The translations under genes and the position numbers were made by a program. The notes beneath the pieces were generated by a model. That model was not told where the DNA came from. It made no database searches and was given only the letters and a program-made list of their open reading frames with translations. A DNA stretch of 64,000 nt, taken from Polytrichum commune. Its lineage: Eukaryota; Streptophyta; Polytrichopsida; Polytrichales; Polytrichaceae. The DNA lies in assembly GCA_950295325.1 (NCBI GenBank), contig OX485806.1, positions 30,070,001 through 30,134,000 of the forward strand. The letters are read 5' to 3'. Below, in pieces: positions 34,561-48,704 of this stretch (position 1 is its first letter; the number at the start of each line of letters is the position of its first letter).

Positions 34561-37084
34561 CACGATCACTTGAAGTTCAAAACAGAAAATGCACCTTCGA
34601 AATCAGTTCTTCAGTTCCTACAAGAATTGATCTAAAGGATCACAAACTGGGACATCGCAAACAAATTGATGATCGAGCACATGCAGGAGCCAATTTAAGA
34701 ATTCCAAGTAATTCAGCTAACGCTCAGATTCGAAATACCGGTATCTGAATGCACTATATAGGGACTATATGCACAAGATCAGAGATTCTTCTTGGTCTGC
34801 TAACTTGCACACGGCGTTCGTAATATCATCCGTCATCCGCCTGTCTGTCTGGATGTGATCCCCTTTGACATTGATTCTAATGGTCGCGCATGATCGAGGG
34901 AATCTGCAAACCTTTCAGGAGCTGCTGATGAAACACAAAGTCTCCCTCCTCAGTCAACTGGTTGAAGTAGTGTTTGACTCGCAATTATATAATGCTTGCG
35001 GTATAAACGGGTTGATGATGATGCGAAGGAATTGATGATGTGACGGAATTGATGGTTCAAGGAATGTGGCTTTGCAAATACTTTGACAGGTGGAAAATAA
35101 TTTGAAATCATCAAACTTCACTTTTTTCCTGGAAATTATGGTCTCATGGCCTAAATGAAAGGGAAAAAAGAAATCATCAAAATGTCTAAGTATTCAGAGA
35201 TTTGGTGCCATCTCTCTCAAGTTGGGTATTCAAAACTTCGATATCACTTGCAACACTAAATAATTTCTCATCCTTGTCAACGGGATGGAACATATGATCG
35301 AATTCGCCTTTATCTCTCAGCCATGCTTGTATATTCTCAAACAAGCATGAGCACAAAACATTAGAAAACATTGTTCACAACTCTACTTAGCACACTAAGA
35401 TAATTTAACCTAAACCCCAAAGGTTAACATCATATACTTAACCATCATGAATGAATGGAAAATAAATTATAGTACATGGATTTGTATGTAGGATATGTCA
35501 TGTGCCTAAATAAAAGAATACGTGTGTACATATTTGCATGAGTCTTCATCAATGTTCTTACGGACAGCCTACGCCCTTTTTTAATATTGATTAATTATCG
35601 GGCATTTCCTACCCTAACCTACTATCAACCTACTTACTACAATAATACATGAGTACGAGGAGGTCAAGTTCAATTTAGAGTAGCAGCACCCATACCCGAT
35701 TACTCAAGAGATTATGCGCCACATCTGGAGAGGCATAAGAAGGAGCAGATTTTTCCCGTATAGGAAGATAAAAATAAGGAATGTTGCAAAAAAAAAACAT
35801 TCGGTGATAATAATTGAAACCATTGTGAACTTTGACAGTCAAAAGTCGGCCCGAACATTGTACCAAAGTCTAGAGTATGCCAGCACCGCTCATTCTAACC
35901 TCTCATTCCTCCTCGCTTTCACACTCCAAACTAGGACATGTGTCATGGCAGCACTATTGGTTCCAAATTGATCAAAACTCAGCCCCAACATGATCGAGAT
36001 TCCAGTACCCTATAGATTGCCGATGGGGTCCTGTTCTGGAGTAGCCGCCTCCACCTCTCATGTGGACCCGGCACATCACATCACATTGTTCCAATGACAT
36101 CACAACCAACATCATCTCATCCCCAATTTTGGGGGTGACGGCAGGGAATTGAGGAGCACTTTGAACACCTTGCCACGAAGGCCACGTTCCAGGCCTCTAA
36201 CTTACACATATTCCACACGAGTAATTAGCAGCACTCTCAACTGATTCATAGGTCAAACTCTTCGGAACCTCCTACCCCGCGTGCCTGTCGATTTACTCTA
36301 CATAAATCAATGCAGCCCACACTTTGATTTCTAAATAAGGTAGAAATCCCATAACCCGTGAAAACAAGGTGATTCGCATTCAAGATATGGTCTCACAATC
36401 ATGACATAATTTCCCAAGATAGACGAGAAGGATTCATGAAGATTGCAAGTTGTTTCATGTTTTTCTGCCTTGTATAAAAAATTCTACAATTTTTCAAAGT
36501 GGAAAGTTTGTCCAACCCCCTACTCGTTCACTAGATTCTCCTTGCACCGAACACGGTAATCTACATTTCCGTATAGAACGTCGTCAAAATCGGTTACCTT
36601 ATGAGTACATTAACACTTGACTCCCATTGGCTACACTAAGTGTAAGTTACACGCATTGAAGTTGCCGTCGAATCATGATCCGTTTCAGAAATGGCACTTC
36701 ACCATTATGACGGCGGTCTAGTGCACGGCTAGAGGGTGGCTAACCGCTTATGGTATTTCTACCTATCTACACTTCACATGTCATGGCAATGTCATGGCAA
36801 TGACCGGGAGGAAGTAACTAGCTACTACGCGCACAAAACGGATTTGGCAACATCCATTCAGGCACTGCTACTCGAGGAACATGGGGGTATCATTGTATTT
36901 ATTAGGACGTCTATCTGCCCATGGGTCTCACATGGACACACATATATGGATTAGGATCCACGAATATATGTATATAGTATAGGTATATGCTACTTTCCAC
37001 CTTTTGGCTCCAAAAGTTACAAATCTATAAATACATATCCTTACACTCTTCTTCTTTTTATTGAGTTTGTATGTTATCAATTTC
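34561..37084. other. Intergenic DNA, nothing recognised
   Basis: Open frames here are short and without recognisable composition. No RNA gene was seen. Confidence 0.5.
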
Positions 37085-37470
37085 AAGGGGAGGTTTTCTA
37101 GTACGTGATTTTAGTGCTCAAACTAGCTCTCACCAAAGATAAGACCTCCATCCTTGACAACAATGGCATCAACCTCTTAGAGGTTCCTAGACCCCATTGG
37201 TCGAGTGTTTCCAATGACATCAGTCATTACAACCCATTCGATTGACTGCTAATAAGAAATTTGTATGCCTCCGGTTTTGTGATTCTTAATGGAGTAGATA
37301 AGCAATGTCAAAATTTTGTTTGTTTCTCTGGTATGGATGGCGCTAGTGTAGTTGATTGTCTCATTGGTGATCCCAACTCCCTTTGCAACTCTATCTCTGA
37401 TTTCTCCATAGGTAATAAACAACTTGAGTCACACCACTACCCTCTCTTCTTCACAATAGGTAATAGTGTA
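37085..37470 (+). pseudogene. Non-LTR retrotransposon (LINE) endonuclease remnant
   Basis: Translated fragments include HWSSVSNDISHYNPF, ASGFVILNGVDKQC, GASVVDCLIG, SISDFSIG and SHHYPLFF. They follow the order of the apurinic-endonuclease C-terminal region of plant and bryophyte LINEs (LLILNG..., GASVVDYVL, I.DF.VG, SDH.PL). The final SDH catalytic motif reads SHH. A stop interrupts the N-terminal part. No reverse transcriptase follows. Confidence 0.6.
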
Positions 37471-37532
37471 GGTTTGAGGCCTCCAGCCCCGTCTAATCAA
37501 GGTCAGGGTCTTCGTCCCAATCCTAAGAAGGC

Positions 37533-37922
37533 AAACCACACTAAATATTGTATTTAGTGTGTGGTGTTTTATGTCACTACGTAACTTTTCTAATGACAGT
37601 TCTTATGAAGAAGTTTACAAATATTGTTGCCCCAACTTACATTTCTGTAGTAAAATACTTACAAAGTTTGGTATATTCTGCATCGGAACATTTATGTAAT
37701 GAAACACTGTCATGGATGATTGAAATTTGGATGAAAAATTGCTTAGTAAGTGACAATAATAATAACATTGTAAATCTATAATTCCCAAAAATTGTGTACA
37801 AGGAATGACAAATAACATGAGGTTCACAAGTAGTGTTGGTGGCACTACACGGGCAGCTTATAATTAGTATTGAGCAAGACAAATTTAATTGATGACACTA
37901 AATACAATATTTAGTATAGTAT
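37533..37922. mobile_element. MITE-like element with inverted termini
   Basis: The left end holds ACTAAATATTGTATTTAGTGT (37539 area) and the right end its inverted copy, ending near 37916. The left terminus is itself a palindrome (CCACACTAAATA...TATTTAGTGTGTGG). Confidence 0.55.
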
Positions 37923-38229
37923 CTCAGCCGACGATGCCCAAAATCCTCCCCCAAATGGCTCATTAGTTAAGAGTGGTTATAAACCTTCAAAATTGATTGT
38001 ATTGTCACATGGGCATCTAAAATTGACCATAGTGTAGGGTATCCTAAAAGTTCCGTTCTCAGAGGAATTTCGAGGTGTAATGGTATCATCCATGGTCCAA
38101 GATGACCATAAACTACCGGATGATAGTGGAGAGGTACCCAAACCAAATAGACTAGTTAGCCGTTCAATTCCCGGCCATGAAATTGTCTCTCTATTTGATG
38201 AGAAACTAGCCATGTGGTCAAACGCGTCC

Positions 38230-40930
38230 TGTGTTTCAAGAAAGAAAAAGAAAAAGTAATGGCATCATCCATTGGGAAGGTGAAAATGTTGCAGTGAATT
38301 AATATTCGGCCATGGATTTGCGGTGTCTTCATAAACTCATCCATTGCGTAGGAAAAAAATAAACAACAACAACAACAACAAGTGAAGTATATTTTATCAT
38401 GTACATGAGTATTTTTAGATGATGTGACTCTAGAAATGACATCAAAGATCTCAAATTAGTGTAATGGAGTCTAACTGGAATGATTCTCTCCTCAACCTTA
38501 GAGGGGACTTGTTTTTGCTAGATCGAGCCCATGCTTCATCCACAATGGATGAGTTTACACATACACCACAAGCCGCCAATTTCATAAGTAGGTCATTAAT
38601 TCTACCATGATAGTCTAAATTTCTAAGAGTCACGTGCCATGTGTCAAAGTTTCACATTAGTTAGTAGTGGTAATGAATTTTCCTATGTTGCACTTTTGAA
38701 ACCAACCGTAACGTAGGTATATTGAGAAACTTCATTTCCAGACAATTTTTCTAAGAATTTTGAGTGCTCAAGCTGAATCATGGTGTCTAAATAACACGTC
38801 CATTGGGATTCAAGAAGGTGAAAATCTTAGGTGGACTCTTCATACCACATACGAACTAACGTGAGTGTAAGAAAGGGGTGTTATTTGAGGCACTTAGTGT
38901 ACATATTATACATAACGGACATGCATTAATTAACTTGTTTTAGTGTGTACATTCAAGAAGGCTATAAAGAATTTTCAAGTAAAGGTAGATGTACAAAAGG
39001 GAGCTCTAAAATTTAGAGAAAGATTTGACATAGATGTGCTAGTTTCAACATGTTTACATTTTCATCCATTACCGTCATATGGTAATTGTCTCCAATGACA
39101 CCCTGTCCATTCTTTGCTAGAGCTTGCATTTGGGTTGTAGGAGTATACAAAGTGAAGGCTCTTGGAGCACTTGTCAGCTCACTTGATGTTTATTGTCTGG
39201 ACTGTGATTAATATGCTTTTGTCTTTATTTTTTTGATGCAATTGTTGAGTTACATCCTATGTATGAGAAATTATTCAATGACTTTCTCATTAGAAAGTGA
39301 AAATGGATTGTTAATGTAACAAAGGCCTAATTATTCCATAATTTACAAGATTTTGTATATGTAGTGGAGGCATTTATCAAATTAAATGAAGAGTCTACCA
39401 CCCCCCCCCCCAAACCCCCAAGGGGGAAATGCAATAATTGTTTGATAATGTAAAAATCCCATTTATGTACGAATTACGAGTATTAAAGCTTCATGGTGTC
39501 TATATAATAACACATCCATTGGAGAGCTTAATTTTTTCCACCCACACTAATTAGACAAACTAATGTATTGGAGTAGTTTCGTGGTATTTAGTGTGTAATC
39601 TCGTCCTTGAGAGCCTAACATTATTCAAATGAGTATGTACGTTGGGTGGGGCCGGGAATAAGCCAAATCCTATTTGGAGTTATATTATGCTTATTCTCAC
39701 ATCATAGGATTGCACTAGAAAGTTCAAGTAAAAAAAAAAGGGTGAAGCAATGTATTGATATTATTAGAATGCAATGGTTGATAACAGATGAATAATGTTA
39801 CGAGAGTGAAAACGCAAAGAAAGAGCCACTTGAAAACTCATGTTGTTGGATGTTGCCTTAGAAATTTCCATTAGGAGAGTTGGTGGCCTACACTTGAAGT
39901 TTCTTAGGTTCACATATTCACCTCACTTAAAACAAAAAGACTAAACAAACAAAACAAAACAAAATAGTCATGTGGTCCAACATAATAGAGTTGTATGTAA
40001 ACTTAAGATCTAAGGTCCAACCGTCAAGTGAGTTTGCTAGAATGTGAGTTTGAGAGCTAATCCGTAAAGTCATCCAAGTTTCCTCAAGGCTTATATTAAT
40101 GTGCTAAGAGAGCCATGAACAGGGAGAATCAACCGTTAGTTACATATGAATTGGTTGAGATTGAGAAATAATCGAGATCAAAGTTCAATACTTCATGAAA
40201 ATTACCGATCATTCTAGAGATTGAAAGAGGAGGTCCAAGAAATCTCACCGACTTGTCAAATTTAAGCTCTTACACATGAGAACTTTACGAGCTTATAATT
40301 AGTGTGGTCTAGTTGAAATGCACCGGCCCTCAACTTTATTGGGGATATGTTATCATTGTAAAGCCTTCATACATGCTAATGGAGTTCACATACACACCAT
40401 GAAGCCCCATCTGGAAACAAAGGCGCAAAGAATATTGACCACAAATTTGTGATGTCTACATAAACTCATCGTTTAGGAAGGCCAAAACACAACGAACTAA
40501 TCTATAATTTACAAATAGATAATCTCTAGACTATTCAACATTAAAAGTGGCATTAAAACCCCAAATTAATCTAGTGGGATCTAGTTGAATTAAACTAACC
40601 CTCAGCCTTAATAAAAAAATTGTCTCACTATAATCCCTTCATCAAAGATAAGTAACTTCACATAGACCCCATGGAACTCCATCCCAAAAAAAAAGGTGTG
40701 CTTGGAATATCAACCAAGAGGTCATGGTGTTTACATAAAGTCATACATCTAGAAGGTGAAACACAACAAAGCATTTTATAACTTGCAAATGGTTACTTTT
40801 AGATTAGTCAACCTTAAAAATGACATTAGATTTCCTGAATTAGTCTAGTGGGGAGTCTAGTTGAAATGAATGACCCTCAACCTTTATAGGGGCCTTGCTT
40901 TCATCTTACTCCTCCACTGTGTGCAAGTGT
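38230..40930. repeat. Diverged units of about 275 bp, partly in tandem
   Basis: Two adjacent full units (about 40305-40580 and 40580-40860) and the start of a third share TCTAGTTGAA, CCCTCA(A/G)CCTT, AAGT or GGAGTTCACATA, CCATGRA, TTACATAAA, and ATTAGTCTAGTGG or AATCTAGTGGG. A related unit lies at 38250-38600, and partial matches (CATGGTGTCTATATAA) at 38785 and 39492. Confidence 0.65.
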
Positions 40931-42042
40931 TTTAAAGGTAAAATTTTACCATAAAATAATCTTCAATTTTTTTAATTAATTAATTTTAAGAAAGAGAAAT
41001 TCCATCCTCTTTTCCGATGGTCCGGATGGGTCAACAAACAACTAAGTTAGATGGGTCTTCAAATGTTTACTTTTTCCAACTAGGCCACTTTGCGTAGGAT
41101 ATGAAACACCCAATTAGGGCCACTTCACACACGAGCCAAAAGCCGTGACTATGAAATTGTGAGTGCCCAAAAGAAAGTGTCTAAAGGCCGTCCCACGACA
41201 CCTCCAAAATCATGTAGTGTAGTCATGGATCTTCAAAGTGTTAGTGTGAAGTCATATGTGACTAGGCCCTCAACTAAATGCTATTTTCAATGAATTTGTA
41301 TTCATGTGGGTCCTCACAGATGATAAAATAGAATAAACCAACGGTTGTGAGCGTTCGGAGTGCCATGGTCTCTCAGTTTTGTGTTAGGCCTACCTCCAAG
41401 AAGTGGTATTTGAAAATAATCCAAGTGACCATGAAACATGATCCATTTGATGCCATGTAGGAATCCATGTAGACTTCACATCCATCTTGCATTCACAAAC
41501 TACGTTGATCCCTCAAGCGTAGTGTCAAACGAACTTGGACTGGCTCCGCCTTTTTCACGAATGAGTGTGCTTGAAGTGTACTGGTCACGGGCTCTCGGTC
41601 TCGTGTGTGAAGTGGCCCTTAGTACAAGATGATTAGCAAATCCAACTTGATGCCGTAGCCAATTTCCTCATAATTTTTGGAGCTCCTTTGTTTTATTTTT
41701 TACTTTATCTAAGTCAAGAGTTTCATTCTCATTGAATGGTCATATAGCTTCCCCCAAGTTTGTTGATTGTTGACCCTAGAAAGATTAGTGTATTTTGAGC
41801 ATGTCGTCTAATCTCTTCTAAACACGTGTCTTTTTGGTGTCCATTCTTAGCTCTACACCTAACCACATACCACTCAAATCCATGTTTCCAAAGTATGGCT
41901 ATGTTGGAATCATGCCCGTCTACCGTGAGATACATAACTCATGTAGATATGTTGCCTATCAAGTGCATTTCCTAGGGTAAATTAGAGCGGGATCGGGTGC
42001 CAAATTTCTCTTTCTAATCCTTGTTGATGTCTTCATTGTTTA
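40931..42042. repeat. Intergenic DNA with a dispersed-repeat member (41100-41640)
   Basis: No gene. It contains the relative of the kinase-intron repeat at 29150-29480 and a stretch near 41800-41890 resembling the 3' half of the MITE-like family. Confidence 0.5.
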
Positions 42043-42400
42043 AGATATGTGGGTGTAATTTGGATTTGTTTTCATGTTCTCCCACTTATACCAATCAGAT
42101 TCACACAACACAACGTGTGTTGCATTAACAAATCTACGATGAAAGTATCGTAAATCGGGTTGAAATTGAACCTCCCTTGATTCAAAATGATTGTCGGAAG
42201 TGCATGCTTGTTGATTTCTTTAAAACCAAATACACAGGTCCTCCCCAATGTGTTCAATGTTGAGTGTAGAGAAATTAGTAATATTTGAAGATGCCATAGT
42301 CCAACGTCTTTTAGACATGTGTCTTTACGGTGTTTGGTCTTTGATCCTCACCAAACCATATACCAATCAAATATAGCATGAGTTTGATTAAACAAGAAAA
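42043..42400. mobile_element. MITE-like repeat, copy C (decayed)
   Basis: It starts AGATATGTGGGTGTAATTTGG and contains TTGCATTAACAAATCTACGA, GGAAGTGCATGCTTGTTGAT, CGGTGTTTGGTCTTTGATCC and CCAATCAAATATAG, matching copies A and B. The right terminus is not recognisable. Confidence 0.65.
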
Positions 42401-44440
42401 CGGTAGAACCGTGAGGCTCTGTTCTTTATTATGAAAGACTACAATTGTAGTTGTCCACTTTGCTCATGCCAATTCATGGCTATTCACTATACCAAACCTC
42501 TCTTGGATTTTGTGCACCTTCTTCTCAAATACAGGTCAACGATTGAAACTACTCATTTATCACCCGAAAATTTTAAAATAAATAATCAATAACTACCGAA
42601 ATAACTATAGTTAACTAGATTTCTTTCAATGCATTTTAGGGAGAACTTATATATAAACTACAGATAACATCCACATTAAATACAGTGGACCAAAAATAAC
42701 AAGAACAAGTAACGTCCAAGTGTGAACACAAAGTGGTTAGGAGATTTGCTCTTGAAACGAAGAAGTTGATGCATAGGCTTTGTCCTACAGACAGAGCCAA
42801 TAAAGTGACTAAAGAATACCCGCCTACCTTACTTGCCGTGTTTTGTCCGTAATCATTGATTTAAGCGAGTCCTGATAAGAAACTTAAAAGAATGGTTCTC
42901 AAATGACTTGTATATTGATGAATACTATAATATATCAGGTGAAATGAATTGAACTGAAAGCAAATAAATGGCGTCCGAGACATGTCATGACTCATGTTGT
43001 AAACGGACGCATGGACACGCTACCTATATGTAAGATAACGAAGATAACTCGAGTCTTAACCTCTTTAAAGTTACAAAGAAACATACACCGAAAGGTGCAC
43101 TTGTTATAGATATATAACTCGTCTAATATAAGTCTTGGAATTTTGGATCGGTGAGGACGCATGGACATTGACACGGTTGTCAATTCAAAATCTCAAAAAC
43201 AACTGATAGTGGACAACAACAAGGGCATGTTGAGTAGATGGTGCAAAGATGGCTGTGTAATATGGGTCTCAAATGGTTACTTGTTGAAAGTCTAACTACT
43301 TTGATTATCCCAATTAATGAGTGTTACTATTCAGAATTACGTAGTGCACTAACGCCGTACTCAAGAGCTCAATTTTTAGTAACAAAAGTTCAATAACTTG
43401 TTCGGACATTATAAAACATAAATGACTTTGCTTGGTATAATATTACATTCTCATGAAATAGCCGTAGCATTGTGTAACTCCGAACAGTAACACACACTAA
43501 TTGGGGTAATCGGTGTAGTCGTGTGGTTATATGAAAAACAAACCCCAATTATCATATCGTCCTTAATTAAGTTATGCATAAATCGTGTGGGTCAAACTCC
43601 AAGTGGGTTGGCTAAAAGGTGGGTTCAGGAGCGTCTAGTATTACTCAAGTTTATTAATGCTAATGAGTGGGGCCAGGTTTATTCATAAAGTAGCTTTATA
43701 GTTTGTCAACCTAGCCTTGAAGTAGGATGGGATAGGGGTTTAGGATGTCAATGTTCACATGTCATACCCTATTTTAGATCCTATAATATTCTCACATTTT
43801 TATGCTTTAGAAAAACATGTCCCAAGAGTTTTCCTCATGTTTGAAATCAAGGGCCGCGTCACACCATGGCCGTCCAAGTCGAGAGGCGGTGGGATTGAAT
43901 GGCCAAACTTTGTTGAGAGTCCAAAGAAATGGGATGGAAAAAACCAATAAAATATAGGAATTGGAGCCTTTGGCCGGGCACAGTGTGAAGCTTCCAAAGG
44001 CCAAGCCCAAAGTCCAAAGGAAGAAGGAGCTTCCCACTTTCTTCCCTGCCCAAAACATCCCCTCCACTCTAACATCTTGTCAGTTTGTTTTGTTTTTTCT
44101 ATAAAAAAAAAGAAAAGAAGAAATTGACGACCTCTTGACATAGTTTGGAGGGAGTGTGGGAGGATCTTTCCATTTTTAAGCAAGATTTGGTGCACTCCCT
44201 CTAAATTTTGAAAATGTGGTGTTTTCAATGAGGGATTTCACCTACGTCAAATTTTTACAATTCTTTTTTCTTGAGAAATATCTCACATTTATTTAGGTGT
44301 GCTTCTAATGATGGTGATTTCAGTTTCTAATTTTAGGTCAGTCAAAAGATAGGTTTTGGTTTGCAGTGAGCTTTACCTAGATCCACTGGCGATGCCCTTA
44401 GAGCTATGACACAAGAAGCTCTAACATGCTCTTCATAGGA
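42401..44440. other. Intergenic DNA, nothing recognised
   Basis: Several 60-140-codon open frames (for example 43800-44228 minus) lack recognisable domains and are not called. Confidence 0.5.
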
Positions 44441-44449
44441 AAGTCCTTC

Positions 44450-44680
44450 AAAGAAGGCATCCAACTCCTTGTTTATTAGAGCCTCTTTGAAGTACTTTGA
44501 GCACAACTATAATAAGAAGTTCAGTGGTTGACTTTATGGCATTTTAGTCAATGTCTAGTTTCAACCTTTACCTATGATACAAGAAGGCATCAAACTCCTT
44601 GTTTGGTGCCTCTTTGAAAAACTTTGCACATAATTGTAACAAGTGTCATCGGTTGACACTATGCCATGTGAGTCATTGCG
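44450..44680. repeat. Local direct duplication
   Basis: AAGAAGGCATC(C/A)AACTCCTTGTTT, GCCTCTTTGAA and GGTTGAC recur at about 44452 and 44582. Confidence 0.7.
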
Positions 44681-47600
44681 AAGTTACATGTTTTTGGGTT
44701 CTTACATGGAAACATCCAACACTTGAAATTGTTTATCTCACCGTATTGTACATTAAAACCCCCTAAACTAGGGTCAAAGTCTACAGTCACAAATACATGT
44801 CTCACACCACTTAATTTGGCCACTATGATTTTGACTTACCACAATAATATTGGTCAATGTAACTTTTTTTGTCCCACAACATTTTTTAGTCCACATGAAC
44901 ATATGTTTATCATTTTTCCAATTTCAATATTTTATAAGTCATAGGCCACCCTAATTTTCCACCTACACTTATAATATGGTGAGTTGTTGTATGTTCTACC
45001 CACTCTACCTTTCAACCCAGAGTAATAAATGTGAAAGGTGTAGTAAGGAAGAATCGATGACCTATAGATGACTCACAAAATATGCAAAATTCTTAACATA
45101 ATTGATATTCAATGAGCCACTTGTTGGTGATAACCATGATCTGTGGAGTGTGACACACAATAGTGTGAATCCAAAACCCATAAGGGCAATTTTGTCCATT
45201 AAATTTTGACCATGCATAACTTCTATGATGTTTGGAGCTTTATGATTTTGTAAAGTGGACCTTAGCTTAGGTTGATGCGATTCTCACACATGTACGTTTT
45301 ATTTTTTTATTTTATTTTAAGGATTTAAAATTATGCATGTGGGCCTAAGATTGGCACACTAGTAGGACTATTTAAAATATTTATAGATGAACCAATTAAG
45401 TTTGAGAAATAATCGGTTCAAGTTCAAGACTTTAGGCACACCACCAATTGTTCTAGACGAATCTACAAAATACCTTGAATTAATAAAGAAATACCAAACA
45501 ACATCAAGATGTAGCATCCTGGATTTAGATATACTAGGATCTTGAGCAATTTTGCCCAAAAGCTTCCCGCTCATTGATGGGATTGTCATACTTACATGGG
45601 CAAAGCATAAAAAATGAATGGAATAAATTGTTATCCGCATTCCACAAAGGTGGCATAACATTACTCAACTCCTTGGATACATTCCGTGAGACCAAGTACT
45701 AGGCGAGTTATATATTATTAAACCTTTTTTTAATCGCAACCTCTTAATTTTGGAAAAAAAAATACCATCATATAGTCACTTGCTAATGTTATAGGATGAT
45801 GTATTTTGATGAAAATCATTGAAAATGGATGCTAGAGTTGTGAAAGTGGATGTCAATTATTTTCAAGGCTCAAATTGAGGTCCACCGTTCCATGTAGCAA
45901 ACTCAAACCCCTCCATCAATTTAGTCTTCAAGCTTGGCAACTGAAATCACGGACAAGAAAATCATATCAATATGGCATCGCTTTGAGTTTGAAAATCATT
46001 AAACCCTCTTTCACATGTTCGACATGAAGAGGGGGTTGTATACTATATTGCAAGAAAATAAAAGATGTGATAATTATCTCCTCAGTTTCTAGGGATGATG
46101 TGCATATTTTGACGTGGTTAAGGGTTTGAAGTGTATGATCCTCTTTTCTTTTCATTGCCTACCTCACATGTATAGCTCCGATTTTGTTTGGCCTTGAACA
46201 TGGATCCCAACTCATCAAATTTCATGTTCATGTTTCCCAATGGGATATTTCCACCTTTGAAGGCAAACAAACGAATTAGGGAATGAACACGCAATTTAAC
46301 AAGGCATCTATCTATCTATATTAACAAGGCATGTGTACATGTTCGTCATTAAGCAAGTGTTTGTATTGTTCCCATGTTTGCCTATACATGTACCTATATG
46401 TGATAACTTTCTTCTAAACAACATTTTTGGATTTGCCAAACCTCCTCCAAATGTATTCATAAGTATTCCAAAGGACCCTGTGGACTTTGCAATCCATAGA
46501 GCAATGCTTACATGGCCCTCGATGTCAAGCCTTTTAAGGTTGATGAGGCTAATTCGGTTAGCTTCCTCAATCAAACACTTACTTTTTGTAACTCGTTGGG
46601 AGTATAGTCACTCTTATTCAGTGGGTGAGTACTACATGCTTATTTAGTTGTCACCTTGATGATGTATGGGTTAGGGTGAGTTTTCAATGTAGGCCACTCG
46701 CCCATTAGGTTCTGAATAATAATGGATCAGAGGTGTTCACATGTAGTTAACCACAAGCCGCCATCCAACCATATTATGGCGGTTTGTTAGAATGTGGAGG
46801 GTTGTGGACACATGTTGCTAGAATTCCATGCTTTCACTAAGGAATCTTTATCCTACAAGTGCCGGTCTCTAAAGGAGTAAGACCAATTGAAAACCCAAGG
46901 GAACCAATGATGGTCTAGAATTCCATCCTTGACAACCGGGAGGAGGAGGTGAGTAGGCGGGCCTGAATTTGAGGAGATGGGAGTAGCTAGTTGGCACATA
47001 CGAACCTTACCTTGCCATATTCCCTCTATATCTGGGCATGTTTGTCCTTATTCACACTAGAATCTAGTGGGCAAGCGGTCTACATGGAAACTCACCCTTA
47101 GTCAACTTTGCAAAAATCAAACCACACCCACCATCCTCCATAAGTAGGAGTGTTATCCACCAAGTTACGACACCCTTAATTTTTTGTGGGTGAGGTGGGC
47201 AAATTAGGAGGCGGCATGTGGTTGCGAGGTGTTGACCAACTTGTATTATGGCTATTCTATAATGAACAGCCAATTCGGCAACATTTTATCCTACCCATGA
47301 CCATTTTAGAGACAAGATACAATCAATATTGGCATTAAACATTGGTTATCATTGTCAAATGACCCATGTAGAATTTGCTAGTGATGTTGTCCACTTACAC
47401 AACATTTAACGATAAAAGAGTCACCCCCCCCCCTATAACACCATATTGAGAAGCAAATAATTTTTATGTTTAGAGCTAATATCAATGCCTTCCTCAACTC
47501 CAATTTCAATGATTTCATCTTCTTTGATCCTAATTCGCAATCACTAATTTGCTCAAGCTTCTAATGCTCAAATCCATCGGCTGGATGATTTCACAAGCTT

Positions 47601-48055
47601 GGAGGTGTCCACATTGGCCTCATCTCCCTTAGTTCGGGTCTATTGTCTCATGTCCCATGCATTTGCTTGGTTGAGCCCGCATGTAAAGTATATGTCAAAG
47701 AAAGACTTTTAGTTTTTTGTTCGAGTTTCATCATGCCTAAGGAACCCGATTGCATGGTTGTATCCTTTGTCATCAAAATCAATATTTCTAACATGCTGAT
47801 AATGGCTTTGCTCTCCTTACTAGACACAAGTTATTGATACCAATGTACATGAATATCTCTATTAGTGTGAATGAAATCTAGAACTGCTTTCCATGTTGAG
47901 CGGGAATGCAAATTCTTTGAGGTGGTCATGTTGTCAGTGGTTCTTTGGTGGTCCTCGAGGTGGCATGAGCATAATGAGGCATTTGGGGTTATTTGGTGTG
48001 GGTTTGCTTTATGTAGGAATGTATGGTTTCAAGGGGAACGTGTAATTGGTTGTGA
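44681..48055. other. Intergenic DNA, nothing recognised
   Basis: AT-rich with homopolymer C runs (47425). No supported gene, RNA or element boundary. Confidence 0.5.
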
Positions 48056-48060
48056 AGGGC

Positions 48061-48098
48061 ATTATCCCTTTATTGCCCTCAAGGACCCCAGGGGCTCT
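48061..48098. repeat. Direct repeat matching the last bases of the window
   Basis: CCCTTTATTGCCCTCAAGGA and the following GGGGCTCT recur at 63970-64000 with two substitutions. The partner is cut by the window edge. Confidence 0.7.
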
Positions 48099-48704
48099 TT
48101 GCAAAAATGAGGTCCCACCTTTTTGCTTGGGGCAACGGTTCTTTGCCAAAAAAAAATCGCATGGACCTCGAGGATGTCCATTGCAATCCAACCGTGGTGT
48201 TTGATTAAAGATCCACGCCTAGATGAGAAAGATGGAATTTTTGCAAGGCCATGGACCCTCCAAGCTCCTTGTACAAGCTCTCACGAAGCCTTCGCAGGCT
48301 CTTATGCCCGTTTATGCTTGTCGAGTATGAGCCCAAAATGGTTGCTCATATTCGTTTTATGTTTAAAACTTGCTTGGAGTTGCAATTGACGTCGTTATTG
48401 AAGCAACAAAAAGTATTAAAAAGAGTGAGGCTTGGTGTGGATTTATGTTTTAGGCCTTAGGCTTATTTAGTGTGGTTAATTAAAGGATTAGTGGCATTAG
48501 GGGATTGGGTGAATTAAGTTGAGAGTGTGTGTTAAGTAAGGGGAAGGGCCTTGAGGTTTAATTGTTCGAATTAAGACCTTTCCATGTTGGTTTAAGGGTT
48601 GAGGGTTTAGTGGATAGGATTGGGTTTATTTTTAGATAGAAGGGGTTTAAGGGTTGTGGTTTGTTTTGTTGAATCTATCTCCCTCTCTCTCTCGGCAGCA
48701 AGCC

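Noticed and set aside
39400-39413. Homopolymer C runs here and near 47425, 49930 and 59750
   Set aside because: Simple repeats or possible sequencing artefacts, with no linked structure.
43800-44228. 142-codon minus-strand open frame
   Set aside because: No recognisable domain, splice partner or conservation signal.
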